NCBI GenBank assembly: GCA_034423575.1
Contig: DAOUIF010000062.1
Span: 4,043 to 68,042 of the forward strand
Length of the DNA stretch: 64,000 nt
Direction: 5' to 3'
Source: Bin87 sp034423575
GTDB taxonomy: Bacteria > Chloroflexota > Dehalococcoidia > Lucifugimonadales > UBA3495
Positions 18,213-27,965 of this stretch are shown piece by piece (within the stretch, counting starts at the first letter, position 1; each line of letters opens with the position of its first letter). The notes below the pieces were generated by a model, which saw only the letters and a program-made list of their open reading frames with translations, did no database searches and had not been told where the DNA came from. A program made the position numbers and the translations under genes.

Positions 18213-19451
18213 TTAGCAGCAGATCATCCCGTGCTGCGGCGCGCCCCTGGCCTCCTTGTCCCGGACCAGCAGGGTGCCCACCGTCGCCACCGCCGACAGG
18301 GCCAGCATCAACAGGAAGGCCCGGTCATAGCTGCCCCAGATGTCGAACGACAGGGCGCCGGCCAGCGCGCCAAGGCCGCCGCTCACCTGGTGCACGCCGG
18401 AGATTGTTCCGCTGACCCTTCCCAATCGGGTGGTGCCGAATATGTTGCCGGAGAACATGACCGTCAGCGGGGCGGTCATGAGGAAGGTGAATCCGTACAA
18501 AAGCGCGAAGACCATCACCGCAGGCTTGTCCTGGTTCAGTATGACCAGCGCAAAAATCCCGATGCGCATCACAAAGCACAGCAGCGTCGGCCGCCCGGGG
18601 CCCAGGCGGTCAGCGAGATAGCCGGAGGCGATGACGCCCAAGAGGCCCATAACGCCCATGAGCGCCAGCAGGTACCCCGCGACCACCGTGCCGATTCCAA
18701 TGTCCAGGGCAAAAGCCACCACGTGAGTTTGCACAAAGAAGTCCTGGAAGCCGCAGATGGCGTATACCACCAGGAGCAGCCAGAGCTGAACCGACGTCAG
18801 AAGCGGACCCTCCCTCGGCTGCTGATCATCCTGTCCCGCAGACGCGCTCGTGGCCGGCGTTCCCGCGCTTGTGGGCGCTGATCGGCCGGATCGTACCGCC
18901 GCCATCACAATCGGCGCCAGCAGCACGAGGTTGGCCAGTCCCAATGCCCCGTAGGAAAGACGCCACCCGAACCGGGCCAGCGACTGTGCCAGCAGTCCGA
19001 CGATCACCAGTTGGCCGATCGCGTTGCCGGAGACCGCCACGCTGTTGGCAACGCCGCGCCGGTTCGGGAACCACCGAACGATCATGACGCTCACGATGGG
19101 ATTGGACATGCCGGCGTTCCCCAGCGCGAAGACCACCCCGTACACCAGGAACAGCTGCCACGGCGAGGATATGACGCTCATCAGGGCTAGGCCGACCGCG
19201 CCCACCACGGCTCCGATACCCATGATCCAGCGCAGGTCGTAGCGATCCGCAAGGCGGCCCACAAAGGGCATGGCCGCGGCGGAAACCAGCATGTACGCCG
19301 TGACGCCGAGCGACAGCACCGAGCGAGACCACACGAGGTCATCGACCATGGGCTTCAGCATGAGCCCCAGGGCGGAGCGCGACCCACCGTTGAAGAATAG
19401 GATCGTGAACCCCGCCGCCAGGATGACCCAGCGGTAGTCAATCCGGCGCAT
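18213..19451 (-). CDS. MFS transporter
   Basis: A 412-residue major facilitator with about twelve hydrophobic segments. The loop 2-3 signature is partly kept (GRLADRYDLRWIM), as is its second-half counterpart (SGYLADRLGPGRP). A hydrophilic, Ala/Ser/Gly/Gln-rich central loop lies near residues 195-215. It resembles monocarboxylate or oxalate/formate-type carriers in the first half. It is transcribed divergently from the fusion protein at 19671. Substrate unknown. Confidence 0.88.
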   Translation of the reverse strand: MRRIDYRWVILAAGFTILFFNGGSRSALGLMLKPMVDDLVWSRSVLSLGVTAYMLVSAAAMPFVGRLADRYDLRWIMGIGAVVGAVGLALMSVISSPWQLFLVYGVVFALGNAGMSNPIVSVMIVRWFPNRRGVANSVAVSGNAIGQLVIVGLLAQSLARFGWRLSYGALGLANLVLLAPIVMAAVRSGRSAPTSAGTPATSASAGQDDQQPREGPLLTSVQLWLLLVVYAICGFQDFFVQTHVVAFALDIGIGTVVAGYLLALMGVMGLLGVIASGYLADRLGPGRPTLLCFVMRIGIFALVILNQDKPAVMVFALLYGFTFLMTAPLTVMFSGNIFGTTRLGRVSGTISGVHQVSGGLGALAGALSFDIWGSYDRAFLLMLALSAVATVGTLLVRDKEARGAPQHGMICC

Positions 19452-19670
19452 CCATGCTCCCGCTAATCAGGATGAGTCACCGTAGCATCGGGCTTTAACG
19501 GGAGTCAACGAAGCCGGGTTTCGGCACACGGACCCGCCATTGACGGCCATTGGCCGCGCGCATAACATCCGCGCATTCCGGCGAACTCCGGAACTGTTAC
19601 CCCGTCATTTCCGACTCGCCAAACTTCCCGACCGAAGCGCCAGCGAAATATCGCCGAAGAGCGACTGTGG

Positions 19671-22600
19671 ATGTTTGATACGGCGCTGAAAAAGAAGCGG
19701 GTCATCGGCATTCTGCTGTTGGCCATCATCCTGGGTCTGTTCCTGGCCTTCAACCGGATCCCCAAGCTGGACACGGTCGAGGCTGACCTGGCCGGCGTCA
19801 ACGCCCCCCGGGCCGAGTGCTTCCAGGGATTTTGCATCAACCGGGAACCGGAGGCCGGTTTCTTCGAACGGTGGTGGGACTTCTCCACCAGCTACCTGAA
19901 GCTGGTGACGGTGGGAATGATCTTCGCGTTCCTCGCCGCGGGCATAACGGAAGTCTTCCTGTTCCCCAGGAGCGGAAGTTCGGGCATTACGGGCGGAGGC
20001 ATCAAGGGGGTCCTGCGGGGGTTCGCCGTGGGTTCGTCAATGAACCTCTGTTCCGCCTGCATCGTCCCGATCGCCTCGGCCTTCCGACGGCGGGGCGCTC
20101 CCGTGGAAACCGCCATCGCCATCACCCAGGGATCGTCCACGCTGAACCTGCCGGCGCTGGTGATGGCCGCGCTCGTGTTTACACCCATGCTGGCCGGTTC
20201 TCGGATTGCGGTGAGCGTGGTCGGCGTCCTGTTGCTGGGGCCGCTGGTGGCCCTCCTGATGCGACGGCAACTCAGCTTCAGAGACGCCTTCAGGTTCGGT
20301 AGAGCGGACGGAGCGGTTCCGGAGTTCGCCACGTGGCGGGAAACCATCGGCGCCGGGCTGAAGGACTGGGCAAAAGCCAGCCTGAACTACCTGTGGCGTT
20401 TGGGGCCGGCTATGATCCTGGCTGGCATTGCCGGCGGCCTGGTGATCCAGTTGATCACGCCCGACACCGTGGCTGCCTACCTGGGAGACGATGTTTCCGG
20501 CATTGCCGTCGCCGCCACTCTGGGCATCCTCATCAACGTGCCCCTGCTTTTCGAGATCCCTCTGGTGGCGGTACTGATGCTGGTCGGCATGGGAACTGCG
20601 CCGGCGGCGGCGCTGCTGTTCGGCGCGGCGGCGGCCGGCCCCTTCACCCTCTGGGGATTGGCACGAGTGATGCCCAAAAAGGCTGTGGCCGCCTTCGCCG
20701 CCGGCACGTGGGGCCTGAGCATGGTGGGAGGCGTGGGCCTGCTGTTCGTCGGACCATTCTTTCTGGATAACTCCGACTCGCGCATCGTTTTCAGCTCGGA
20801 CCGGGACGGCGACTTTGAGATCTACTCGACGCTTCCGGACGGCTCCGAACTGAAGCGGCTCAGCAGCAACTCGAGCTACGACGACATGCCGGCGTGGTCG
20901 CCCGACGGCAAAAAGATTGCGTTCGTTTCCGACCGTCACGGCAGTCCCGAAATATACGTGATGAACGCGGATGGTTCCCGCGTGCGTCGGCTCACTGAAG
21001 ACGATGGCTCAGATAACGCGCTCCCAGCCTGGTCGCCCGACGGCAGCCGGATCGCCTGGTCCTCCCAGCGCGACGGCAACCGCGAGATCTACGTGATGGA
21101 TGCTGACGGATCCAACCAGATCAACCTGACCAACGACCCGGGCTACGACTCGTCGCCCGCCTGGTCCCCCGACGGTCAGCGGATCCTGTTCAACACCCGC
21201 CGCGACGGGAACCTGGAAATCTACGTGATGAACGCCGACGGATCCAACCAGGTCCGCCTCACCAGGAACGCGACGTCTGACGAATTTCCCGCCTGGTCTC
21301 CGGACGGTTCCATGATCGCTTTTTCATCCGACCGAACCGGCCGCCGCGCCGTTTACGTGATGGCCGTTGACGGTACGAACCCGGTGCAACTCACCGGGGA
21401 CGATTTCCGGGATTACTGGCCATCCTGGTCTCCCGACGGTACCCGGATAACCTTCGCCAGCGACCGATACGGCGACCCCGAGATCATGGCGATGAACGCC
21501 GACGGATCACACCAAGTCAACCTCAGCCACGGCCCCGGCGCCGACAGTGCCCCCGCGTGGGGTCCGGGTGATCTACCGCCGGCCGACACGCAGGGGCCAA
21601 GGATTGTATCCCTGGCGCCTGCCGCCGCCGCCACGTCCGGCGGGAGCCTGGTGACCATATCCGGGTCGGGGCTGGAAGCAGGTACCCGCGTCACTCTTGG
21701 CGGCCTGGAAGCGCCGGTTATGGCATTCCTCGACTCACACACGATGACCATCGAGATTCCCCCACGCCAAACCGGCGTCGTTGACGCGACGGTCACCAAT
21801 CCCGACGGGCGCTCGGGCACCTTGTCCGAGGGCTTCGTCTATCGACAGCCGCTATTCACCAACGTTGCCACCGAAGCCGGCACCGCGTTTCAGCACTTCC
21901 GGGACCCTGTGGACCGGATCCCGTTGGGAGCCGGTGTAGTGGTTTTTGATTTCAACAACGACGGCCTCCAGGACATCTATGTGGCGTCCAAACCCTCCTG
22001 GAGCGACTCTCCGGATCAGATTGACGGAGCCAACGCGTTATATCGAAACGACGGCAACGGGTCGTTCACCGATGTCGCCGCGGATGCCGGTGTCGACCAG
22101 CTTATGGGCCTGTCCAACGGTGGATGCGCCGCCGATTACGACAACGACGGCGACCAGGACCTCTACGTCACCAACTGGGGCTCAAGCAAGCTCTTCCGGA
22201 ACAACGGGTCGGGCGCTTTTGCCGACGTCACCGATCACGCCGGATTGGGCGACCCCGATCCCAGCTACCGGTCCATGGGCTGCGCCTGGGGCGACTATGA
22301 CCGAGACGGCCATCTGGATTTCGTCGTAGTCCGGCACATGGAAGAATCGGACATGGAGGCTTTCGACCTCAGGCTGTTTTACCTGGCGGTCCGCCCGCTG
22401 GGCCTGTTCCACAACAACGGGGACGGTACCTTCGCTGAGGTTTCGCATCTGCTGGGGGACGTCTCAGCGCCCCAAAAAATCCCCGGAGAATACGGCACCC
22501 TGTGGGGAGCAGGGTTCCAACCCGGTTGGGTCGACTTCGATAACGACGGCGACCCCGACCTGTACGTGGTGAACGACTTTGGCCACGACGTCCAGCCCAA

Positions 22601-23462
22601 CGTCCTGTGGCGCAACGATGGCCCTGGTGACGGCGGAAGTTGGAAATTCGAAGATATTTCCCGCGATTCTCGCGCCAACGTGCCCATGTTCGGGATGGGC
22701 CTGGCCGTGGGCGACTACGATCTCGACGGGCACTTCGACCTCTACGTCACCAACATCGAGGACAACGTCCTGCTGAGAAACAACGGCGACGGGCTCGCCT
22801 TCACCGAAACGGCCGCCGCCGCCGCCGCGGGAATGGGATCGTTTCAAAGGCGGCAGCGTGTCAGTTGGGGAACGGTATTTTTCGACTATGACAACGACGG
22901 CTGGGAGGACCTGTACATTGCCAGCGGCCACCTGGACAGTGATCGGTTCACCAATCACCGGCATCAGCCGAACCTGCTGCTCCGCAACACCGGCCAGGCC
23001 ACCTTCGAGGACGTATCGTCGGTTAGTGGCGCCGACGACCGGGGCGTCGGCCGGGGCGTTGCCTACGCCGACTTCAACGACGACGGCTGCCTGGACCTGT
23101 ATCTGGCAAACCTTGGTCTCGCCGGGGACGAAGCCCAAAGCGCCCGGTTGTTCCTGAATAGCTGCCACTGGGACTCCAGCTGGCTGCGCGTCCGAACCGT
23201 GGGAACAATCAGCAACCGGGACGGTATCGGAGCCCGGGTCACCGTCGTTGCCAACGGTCAGACGCAAATCCGGGAAATCGCCGCGGGTTCCAGCAACAAG
23301 AGCCAGAATATGCTGCCCGCGCATTTCGGACTGGGCCCGGCCTCCCAGGTGGATTCCGTGCGGGTTCGGTGGCCCAGCGGGATCGTGCAAACCCTGCACG
23401 ACGTGCCGACCAACCAACAATTGACCGTCGTCGAGTCCGCTCAATCCGGGTTGCCGCCGTAA
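19671..23462 (+). CDS. Fusion: DUF318/YraQ-type permease + TolB-like propeller + IPT + FG-GAP/VCBS + ASPIC/UnbV
   Basis: A 1263-residue single uninterrupted frame. Residues 1-365 form a polytopic permease with the CSACIVPIASAFRRRGAPVE motif typical of the UPF0718/DUF318 (YraQ) permease family. Residues about 370-640 hold at least six PD40/TolB-like blades (WSPDGxxIAFxSDR..EIYVMNADGS). Residues about 645-720 look like an IPT/TIG immunoglobulin-like domain. Residues about 730-1150 contain FG-GAP/VCBS calcium-binding-like repeats (DFNNDGLQDIYV, DYDNDGDQDLYV and others). The last 100 residues match ASPIC/UnbV, ending in VRVRWPSGIVQTL. No internal stop or start signal suggests two genes. The layout implies a permease carrying a large extracellular propeller stack. 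Function unknown. Confidence 0.85.
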   Translation: MFDTALKKKRVIGILLLAIILGLFLAFNRIPKLDTVEADLAGVNAPRAECFQGFCINREPEAGFFERWWDFSTSYLKLVTVGMIFAFLAAGITEVFLFPRSGSSGITGGGIKGVLRGFAVGSSMNLCSACIVPIASAFRRRGAPVETAIAITQGSSTLNLPALVMAALVFTPMLAGSRIAVSVVGVLLLGPLVALLMRRQLSFRDAFRFGRADGAVPEFATWRETIGAGLKDWAKASLNYLWRLGPAMILAGIAGGLVIQLITPDTVAAYLGDDVSGIAVAATLGILINVPLLFEIPLVAVLMLVGMGTAPAAALLFGAAAAGPFTLWGLARVMPKKAVAAFAAGTWGLSMVGGVGLLFVGPFFLDNSDSRIVFSSDRDGDFEIYSTLPDGSELKRLSSNSSYDDMPAWSPDGKKIAFVSDRHGSPEIYVMNADGSRVRRLTEDDGSDNALPAWSPDGSRIAWSSQRDGNREIYVMDADGSNQINLTNDPGYDSSPAWSPDGQRILFNTRRDGNLEIYVMNADGSNQVRLTRNATSDEFPAWSPDGSMIAFSSDRTGRRAVYVMAVDGTNPVQLTGDDFRDYWPSWSPDGTRITFASDRYGDPEIMAMNADGSHQVNLSHGPGADSAPAWGPGDLPPADTQGPRIVSLAPAAAATSGGSLVTISGSGLEAGTRVTLGGLEAPVMAFLDSHTMTIEIPPRQTGVVDATVTNPDGRSGTLSEGFVYRQPLFTNVATEAGTAFQHFRDPVDRIPLGAGVVVFDFNNDGLQDIYVASKPSWSDSPDQIDGANALYRNDGNGSFTDVAADAGVDQLMGLSNGGCAADYDNDGDQDLYVTNWGSSKLFRNNGSGAFADVTDHAGLGDPDPSYRSMGCAWGDYDRDGHLDFVVVRHMEESDMEAFDLRLFYLAVRPLGLFHNNGDGTFAEVSHLLGDVSAPQKIPGEYGTLWGAGFQPGWVDFDNDGDPDLYVVNDFGHDVQPNVLWRNDGPGDGGSWKFEDISRDSRANVPMFGMGLAVGDYDLDGHFDLYVTNIEDNVLLRNNGDGLAFTETAAAAAAGMGSFQRRQRVSWGTVFFDYDNDGWEDLYIASGHLDSDRFTNHRHQPNLLLRNTGQATFEDVSSVSGADDRGVGRGVAYADFNDDGCLDLYLANLGLAGDEAQSARLFLNSCHWDSSWLRVRTVGTISNRDGIGARVTVVANGQTQIREIAAGSSNKSQNMLPAHFGLGPASQVDSVRVRWPSGIVQTLHDVPTNQQLTVVESAQSGLPP

Positions 23463-23518
23463 CGGTTTGTGACACGCCACGCGCGCCGTGCAGCGGGATC
23501 CGACGTTGCTCCTGAGTT

Positions 23519-23678
23519 CATGCGGCCGCTTATGCGTACCCAGTTTCGCCCCAACTGTCATTGCGAGCGAAGCGCAGCAATCTCGTTGCTGGGATGGGCC
23601 ATTCTTCGGGTGACGAGATCGCCACGTCGCTGCGCTGCTTGCGATGATAAACCGGGTACGCGTGAGCATGCGGCCGCT
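23519..23678. repeat. Hairpin repeat, TCATTGCGAG family, copy B, with 12-bp direct repeats
   Basis: The palindromic element proper is at 23534-23661, with outer arms GCGTACCC and GGGTACGC and inner arms TCATTGCGAGCGAAGCGCAG and CTGCGCTGCTTGCGATGA. CATGCGGCCGCT occurs at 23519-23530 and again at 23667-23678, abutting both ends like a target-site duplication. It lies in the 551-bp gap before the ABC importer genes. The rest of that gap shows a candidate promoter and no gene. Confidence 0.8.
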
Positions 23679-23679
23679 A

Positions 23680-23707
23680 TTGACACGAATCACGTTGCTA
23701 TTATACA
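23680..23707 (+). promoter_or_regulatory. Candidate sigma70-type promoter for the ABC importer operon
   Basis: A perfect TTGACA (23680-23685) and TATACA (23702-23707) are separated by 16 bases. The first base lies two bases after the right copy of the direct repeat flanking the hairpin element. The next gene begins at 24014, which would give an unusually long leader of about 300 bases. Confidence 0.4.
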
Positions 23708-24013
23708 GTCCGCTTGCTTTACGGATGGCTACTAGTTCGTTCGAACAAGTTACGCCGTACGACACTTCCCGGCCTGTGAATGGCAAGATTTCGTAACTAC
23801 AATGACGATTTCCAGTGACCGTAACTGTATTTGGCATTTGATACTGCTTGCGTCGCTACGAGGCGCGGCACTTATGCCAGAAACACCCTACCGAATCCGC
23901 AACCAGATGGACAAGCCAGCATGATCGAGGGGCTTTGGCTTGAGGGAACCAGGGACGACAAGCGTCTTGACCTAAGGTCATGGGCGTAACAATCACAGTC
24001 TGGAGGTCTGTTA

Positions 24014-25831
24014 ATGAACCGCTACGGAAAGAAGATCACATCGGCGCTAATGCTCTTACCAGCGCTGCTGCTCCTGACGTTCGTTGCAGCATGCGGAGGG
24101 GCAGAGGCACCCGCGGAAACCGCTCAGCCGGCTGCAGCCCAGCCCGCATCCGGGGGCGCGCCGGCCGCTGCGGCTCAGCCCACCGCGATGCCTGAGTCCC
24201 AGGACCAGCCCAGCGGCAATGTCGTGGACGAGAGCCAGTTGCCAACGGACAAGATCATCCTCGGACTGATCACGCCCATTGACGACACCGTCGTACCATG
24301 GCAGGGCGGTGTGGACTTCGTGTACCAGCACAGCCCGTTCATGGAATACCTGGTGCAACTCGACCCTAACACCAGCGAGTGGATCCCCATGTTGGCGAAA
24401 ACGTGGGAGATGAACGCCACCGGTGATGTTTGGACCTTCGAGCTGGAGCAGGGAATCCAGTTCCATCGAGGGTTTGGCGAGTTCACCGCCGCGGACGTGG
24501 AGCACAGTTTCAAGCTCACCTGCCAGAAGGGCACCCGCGCCAGCTACAAGGGCGGTATCTGCAACGTTGACCACGTGGACATTCTGGACCCCTACAACAT
24601 CCAGGTCCACATGGTGAAGCCCTCGGCCGAGTACCTGTTCTACGCCGCGGAGTCGGCGGGCAACATGATCTACAGCAAGGCCCAGTGCGACCAGGCCGGC
24701 GGGTTCAACGATGCTGAGAACATCGCCAGCGAAGGCTGCACCGACGAGTACTACGAGAACCTCGCCGGCACCGGCCCGTATCAGTACGAAGGCCGTACCC
24801 CCGAAGTGCACGTGGACTACTCGCTGGCCTTCCCGGACGGACACTGGCGGCATGACCCGGTCTACCCAGAAATGCGCAACACCTGGGTACTGGAAGAGTC
24901 CACTCGCTTGGCCCAGTTCCGCGCCGAGGAGACGCACATGACCGAGGTCAACCGGGACCTGGGCGACAAGCTGGAGGCTGAAGAAGACGGCAAGTTCAAG
25001 ATCATACCTAGCACCGGCCCCGCCCAACAGACGGCCTTCCGGTTTGGCGGCATGTTCTACGGCGACGCGGAAAACTACGACCCCGACTTCCCGGTGACCG
25101 CGCCGGGTGAAATCGGGATCAAGGTGCGCAAGGCGCTGAACAAGGCCGTGGACCGCGAGACCTTCAAGCAGGAACTCTACAAGGGTCGCGTCTGGGATTC
25201 CAAGGTACACGCGTTCCATCCCACCCTAACCGCCTGGAATCCCAAGTGGGACGAGGACTGGGAGGAGGAATACGGCTACGACCTGGAGGCGTCCAAGCAG
25301 CTCCTGGCTGAGGCCGGCTATCCCGAAGGGTTCAAGATCACGGTTCCGATGTATCCCTTCCCCGGCGCCCCTGAACTTCCCCAGATCGCCCAGTTCATGC
25401 AACTGGCCTGGGCGGAGATCGGAGTGGAATTGGAACTCCGTGACGAAGACCGCGCAGCCGTGGTCGCCCGGCGCCGGAATAAGTCCAACCACGAAACAGC
25501 CCTGGCGACCACGCCTTCATTCAAGGCAGTGGAAGCGCAGATCATGCTGTTCAACACTCCCAAGGAAGACGGTGGTGTGGTCTTCATGTACGAGACCGCC
25601 GAACTGCAGGAGCTGTATCACGAGCTGCAGGTAACCGTTGACCCGGTCGCACGTGAAAAGGTGCTGCACCAGATTGGCGACATCAAGTTCTACCAACACG
25701 AGTGGATACCGCTCTTCTGGGTGCCTATCGAGACGATCGTTAACACCGAATACATTTGCGAATGGCCCTTCCCAGGTTGGGAGGGAGGCGACCTCGGCAG
25801 CAACGAGCTGATTGTGGGGCCGCCTTGCTGA
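24014..25831 (+). CDS. ABC transporter substrate-binding lipoprotein (peptide/nickel family 5)
   Basis: A 605-residue SBP_bac_5 protein. Its lipoprotein signal (LLPALLLLTFVAAC, Cys about 28) is followed by an Ala/Pro/Glu-rich linker of about 55 residues. The binding domain includes WTFELEQGIQFHRG and the KVRKALNKAVDRETF segment typical of oligopeptide-binding proteins. GGAGG lies seven bases before the ATG. It delivers a ligand to the two permeases that follow. Ligands in this family range from peptides to sugars and opines, so specificity is open. Confidence 0.92.
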   Translation: MNRYGKKITSALMLLPALLLLTFVAACGGAEAPAETAQPAAAQPASGGAPAAAAQPTAMPESQDQPSGNVVDESQLPTDKIILGLITPIDDTVVPWQGGVDFVYQHSPFMEYLVQLDPNTSEWIPMLAKTWEMNATGDVWTFELEQGIQFHRGFGEFTAADVEHSFKLTCQKGTRASYKGGICNVDHVDILDPYNIQVHMVKPSAEYLFYAAESAGNMIYSKAQCDQAGGFNDAENIASEGCTDEYYENLAGTGPYQYEGRTPEVHVDYSLAFPDGHWRHDPVYPEMRNTWVLEESTRLAQFRAEETHMTEVNRDLGDKLEAEEDGKFKIIPSTGPAQQTAFRFGGMFYGDAENYDPDFPVTAPGEIGIKVRKALNKAVDRETFKQELYKGRVWDSKVHAFHPTLTAWNPKWDEDWEEEYGYDLEASKQLLAEAGYPEGFKITVPMYPFPGAPELPQIAQFMQLAWAEIGVELELRDEDRAAVVARRRNKSNHETALATTPSFKAVEAQIMLFNTPKEDGGVVFMYETAELQELYHELQVTVDPVAREKVLHQIGDIKFYQHEWIPLFWVPIETIVNTEYICEWPFPGWEGGDLGSNELIVGPPC

Positions 25832-25948
25832 TCCCTTGGTCAGTCTGACCAATAACCGGTTTGAAAGCGCCGCGACTGCCGGGGAACCGACGGTCGCGGT
25901 GCGCGAATTGGAAATAGCCGCGGCTGAACCCTGGGGCAGGAGTTAGGG

Positions 25949-26869
25949 ATGCAACGGTACATCATTATGCGTATCCTCCAGGCGGTCCTGGTCCTGGTGG
26001 TGGTCAGCGTGATTGCTTTCGCCCTGGGCCACGCCGGCGGCAACCCCCTGGACGCCATTCTGCCGGACGACGCCGACGCCCAGGTGCGGGCAGACTTGGA
26101 GGAATTCTGGGGAATCAACAGGCCGTTGCACGAACAGTACTTCACTTACGTGTGGAACGCGGTGCGGGGCGACTTCGGCGATTCATTCAAGTACCCCAAC
26201 TTCACCGTAGCCGAACTGATCAGCGACCGATTCGTAGCTACCATTCAGTTGGCCGGAGCCGGCATCCTGGTGGCGGTGGTTATCGGTTTGCCCGTCGGCG
26301 TCTTGACGGCAACCTATCGGGACACCGTCTTTGACTGGACGGGCAAGGTGGTGGCCCTGTTGGGTCAATCTCTCCCCGTATTCTGGCTCGGCATCGTCCT
26401 GATGTGGATCTTTGCCGTACAGTTGGACTGGTTTCCAACCTCCGGCAAGGGCGGCATCAGGAACCTCATCCTGCCAGCCGTGGCCATCGGATGGTTCCAG
26501 GTGGCCGCGATGCTCCGCCTGGTGAGGTCGTCCATGCTGGACGTCCTGGACAGCGAGTACGTGAAACTGGCCCGCATCAAGGGTCTGCCCGAGCGCAAGA
26601 TCATCTGGAAGCACTGCTTGCGGAACGCCGCCATCGCTCCTTTGACCTACTTCGCCATCACGTTGGGGTCATTGATGGTGGGCTCCGTTTCCATCGAAAC
26701 GGTATTCCAATGGCCCGGCCTGGGGTTCCTGCTGTTCAATGCTGCTCGCGCCAGTGACTACGCGCTGCTTCAGGGCATAATGCTCACCTTCACCACCATC
26801 TACATCATCGCCAATCTATTGGTGGACATAGCCTATGCGTACCTCGACCCGCGCATTCGGTACACCTAA
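25949..26869 (+). CDS. ABC transporter permease (DppB/OppB type)
   Basis: A 306-residue inner-membrane permease with an N-terminal segment (MQRYIIMRILQAVLVLVVVSVIAFALGH) and about six transmembrane helices. The EAA loop is VKLARIKGLPERKIIWKHCLRNA. GGAG lies six bases before the ATG. It pairs with the DppC-type permease 31 bp downstream to form the channel of the importer. Confidence 0.93.
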   Translation: MQRYIIMRILQAVLVLVVVSVIAFALGHAGGNPLDAILPDDADAQVRADLEEFWGINRPLHEQYFTYVWNAVRGDFGDSFKYPNFTVAELISDRFVATIQLAGAGILVAVVIGLPVGVLTATYRDTVFDWTGKVVALLGQSLPVFWLGIVLMWIFAVQLDWFPTSGKGGIRNLILPAVAIGWFQVAAMLRLVRSSMLDVLDSEYVKLARIKGLPERKIIWKHCLRNAAIAPLTYFAITLGSLMVGSVSIETVFQWPGLGFLLFNAARASDYALLQGIMLTFTTIYIIANLLVDIAYAYLDPRIRYT

Positions 26870-26900
26870 AGCCAACAGGATGTAAGCGAGGACAACAGCC

Positions 26901-27779
26901 ATGGCCATAGCACTGCCAGAACTCAGCAGCCCACGTCCGCCATCCCGAATTGGCCATTACGCGAGGGAAGTGCTCCGCTACCCGGTCATTCCAGTGGCTG
27001 TCCTGGTGATAGTGCTGCTCATCCCTGCCCTCGGCGCCAATTGGCTCGCTCCCTACGACCCGCTGAAAGGCGATATGAAGAATCGCTTCGCGGAACCGTC
27101 GGCGCAGCACTGGTTCGGCACGGACGACATCGGGCGTGATGTGCTCAGTCGGGTCATGCATGGAGCCCGCGTGTCATTGCTTGTGGCCAGCGTGGCCATT
27201 TTGATATCTGGAATAATTGGCACCTCTTTCGGTATTGTGTCCGCTTTTTACGGTGGTTGGGCGGACAACCTGATGATGCGCCTGGTGGACATCTCACTGT
27301 CCCTGCCCATCATCGTGGTGGCCATCGTGGTCGCCGCGATGGCGGGGCCCAGCATGAAGATATTGATAGCCGTGCTGGTTTTGAGCCAATGGTCTCGCTA
27401 TGCTCGGCTGGTTCGCGGCGAGGCGCTAACCATCAGAGCGCAGGACTACATCTCCCGGGCCCGGGTGGCCGGAGCGTCCAACTTCCGGATCATGCTCCGC
27501 TACATCTTCCCGAACATCGTCAACACCATAGTGGTTCTGGCCACCCTCCAAGTAGGTTTCGTCATCGTACTGGAGGCGACGCTGAGCTTCCTGGGCGCTG
27601 GCATCTCCCGGCCCACACCGGCTTGGGGTGTGATGGTGGCCGACGGACGGTCGTTCGTGACCGACGCTTGGTGGCTGTCCTTCTTCCCCGGCCTGGCAAT
27701 CCTGCTCACCGTGCTGTCCATGAACCTGTTGGGCGACTGGCTGCGAGACAAGCTGGACCCGAAGCAGCGGAACCTGTAA
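26901..27779 (+). CDS. ABC transporter permease (DppC/OppC type)
   Basis: A 292-residue permease with the N-terminal OppC-like region (LAPYDPLKGDMKNRF...HWFGTDDIGRDVLSRV) and the EAA loop DYISRARVAGASNFRIMLRYIFPN. The C-terminus ends LGDWLRDKLDPKQRNL, as usual for the family. No DppD/DppF ATPase gene follows, so energising subunits must be encoded elsewhere or shared. Confidence 0.93.
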   Translation: MAIALPELSSPRPPSRIGHYAREVLRYPVIPVAVLVIVLLIPALGANWLAPYDPLKGDMKNRFAEPSAQHWFGTDDIGRDVLSRVMHGARVSLLVASVAILISGIIGTSFGIVSAFYGGWADNLMMRLVDISLSLPIIVVAIVVAAMAGPSMKILIAVLVLSQWSRYARLVRGEALTIRAQDYISRARVAGASNFRIMLRYIFPNIVNTIVVLATLQVGFVIVLEATLSFLGAGISRPTPAWGVMVADGRSFVTDAWWLSFFPGLAILLTVLSMNLLGDWLRDKLDPKQRNL

Positions 27780-27965
27780 CCATCCCGGCGCTGCCGTTAG
27801 TGGTCTCACAATCTATCGAGGCGGTCAGACGATCGACCGGCGCGGGTGCGTTGTGCGCATCCGCGCCGTCGTTTGCACGGCTCGCCACCGTACCCGGCGT
27901 AACCGCAGCCGGTTCGGAGACGACGTTGTTGCCCCAACACCAGATAACGCGCTAATCTATCCCCG

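Noticed and set aside
22464..23837. 457-codon minus-strand frame
   Set aside because: Covers the FG-GAP/ASPIC part of the fusion and a hairpin repeat; no recognisable protein features.
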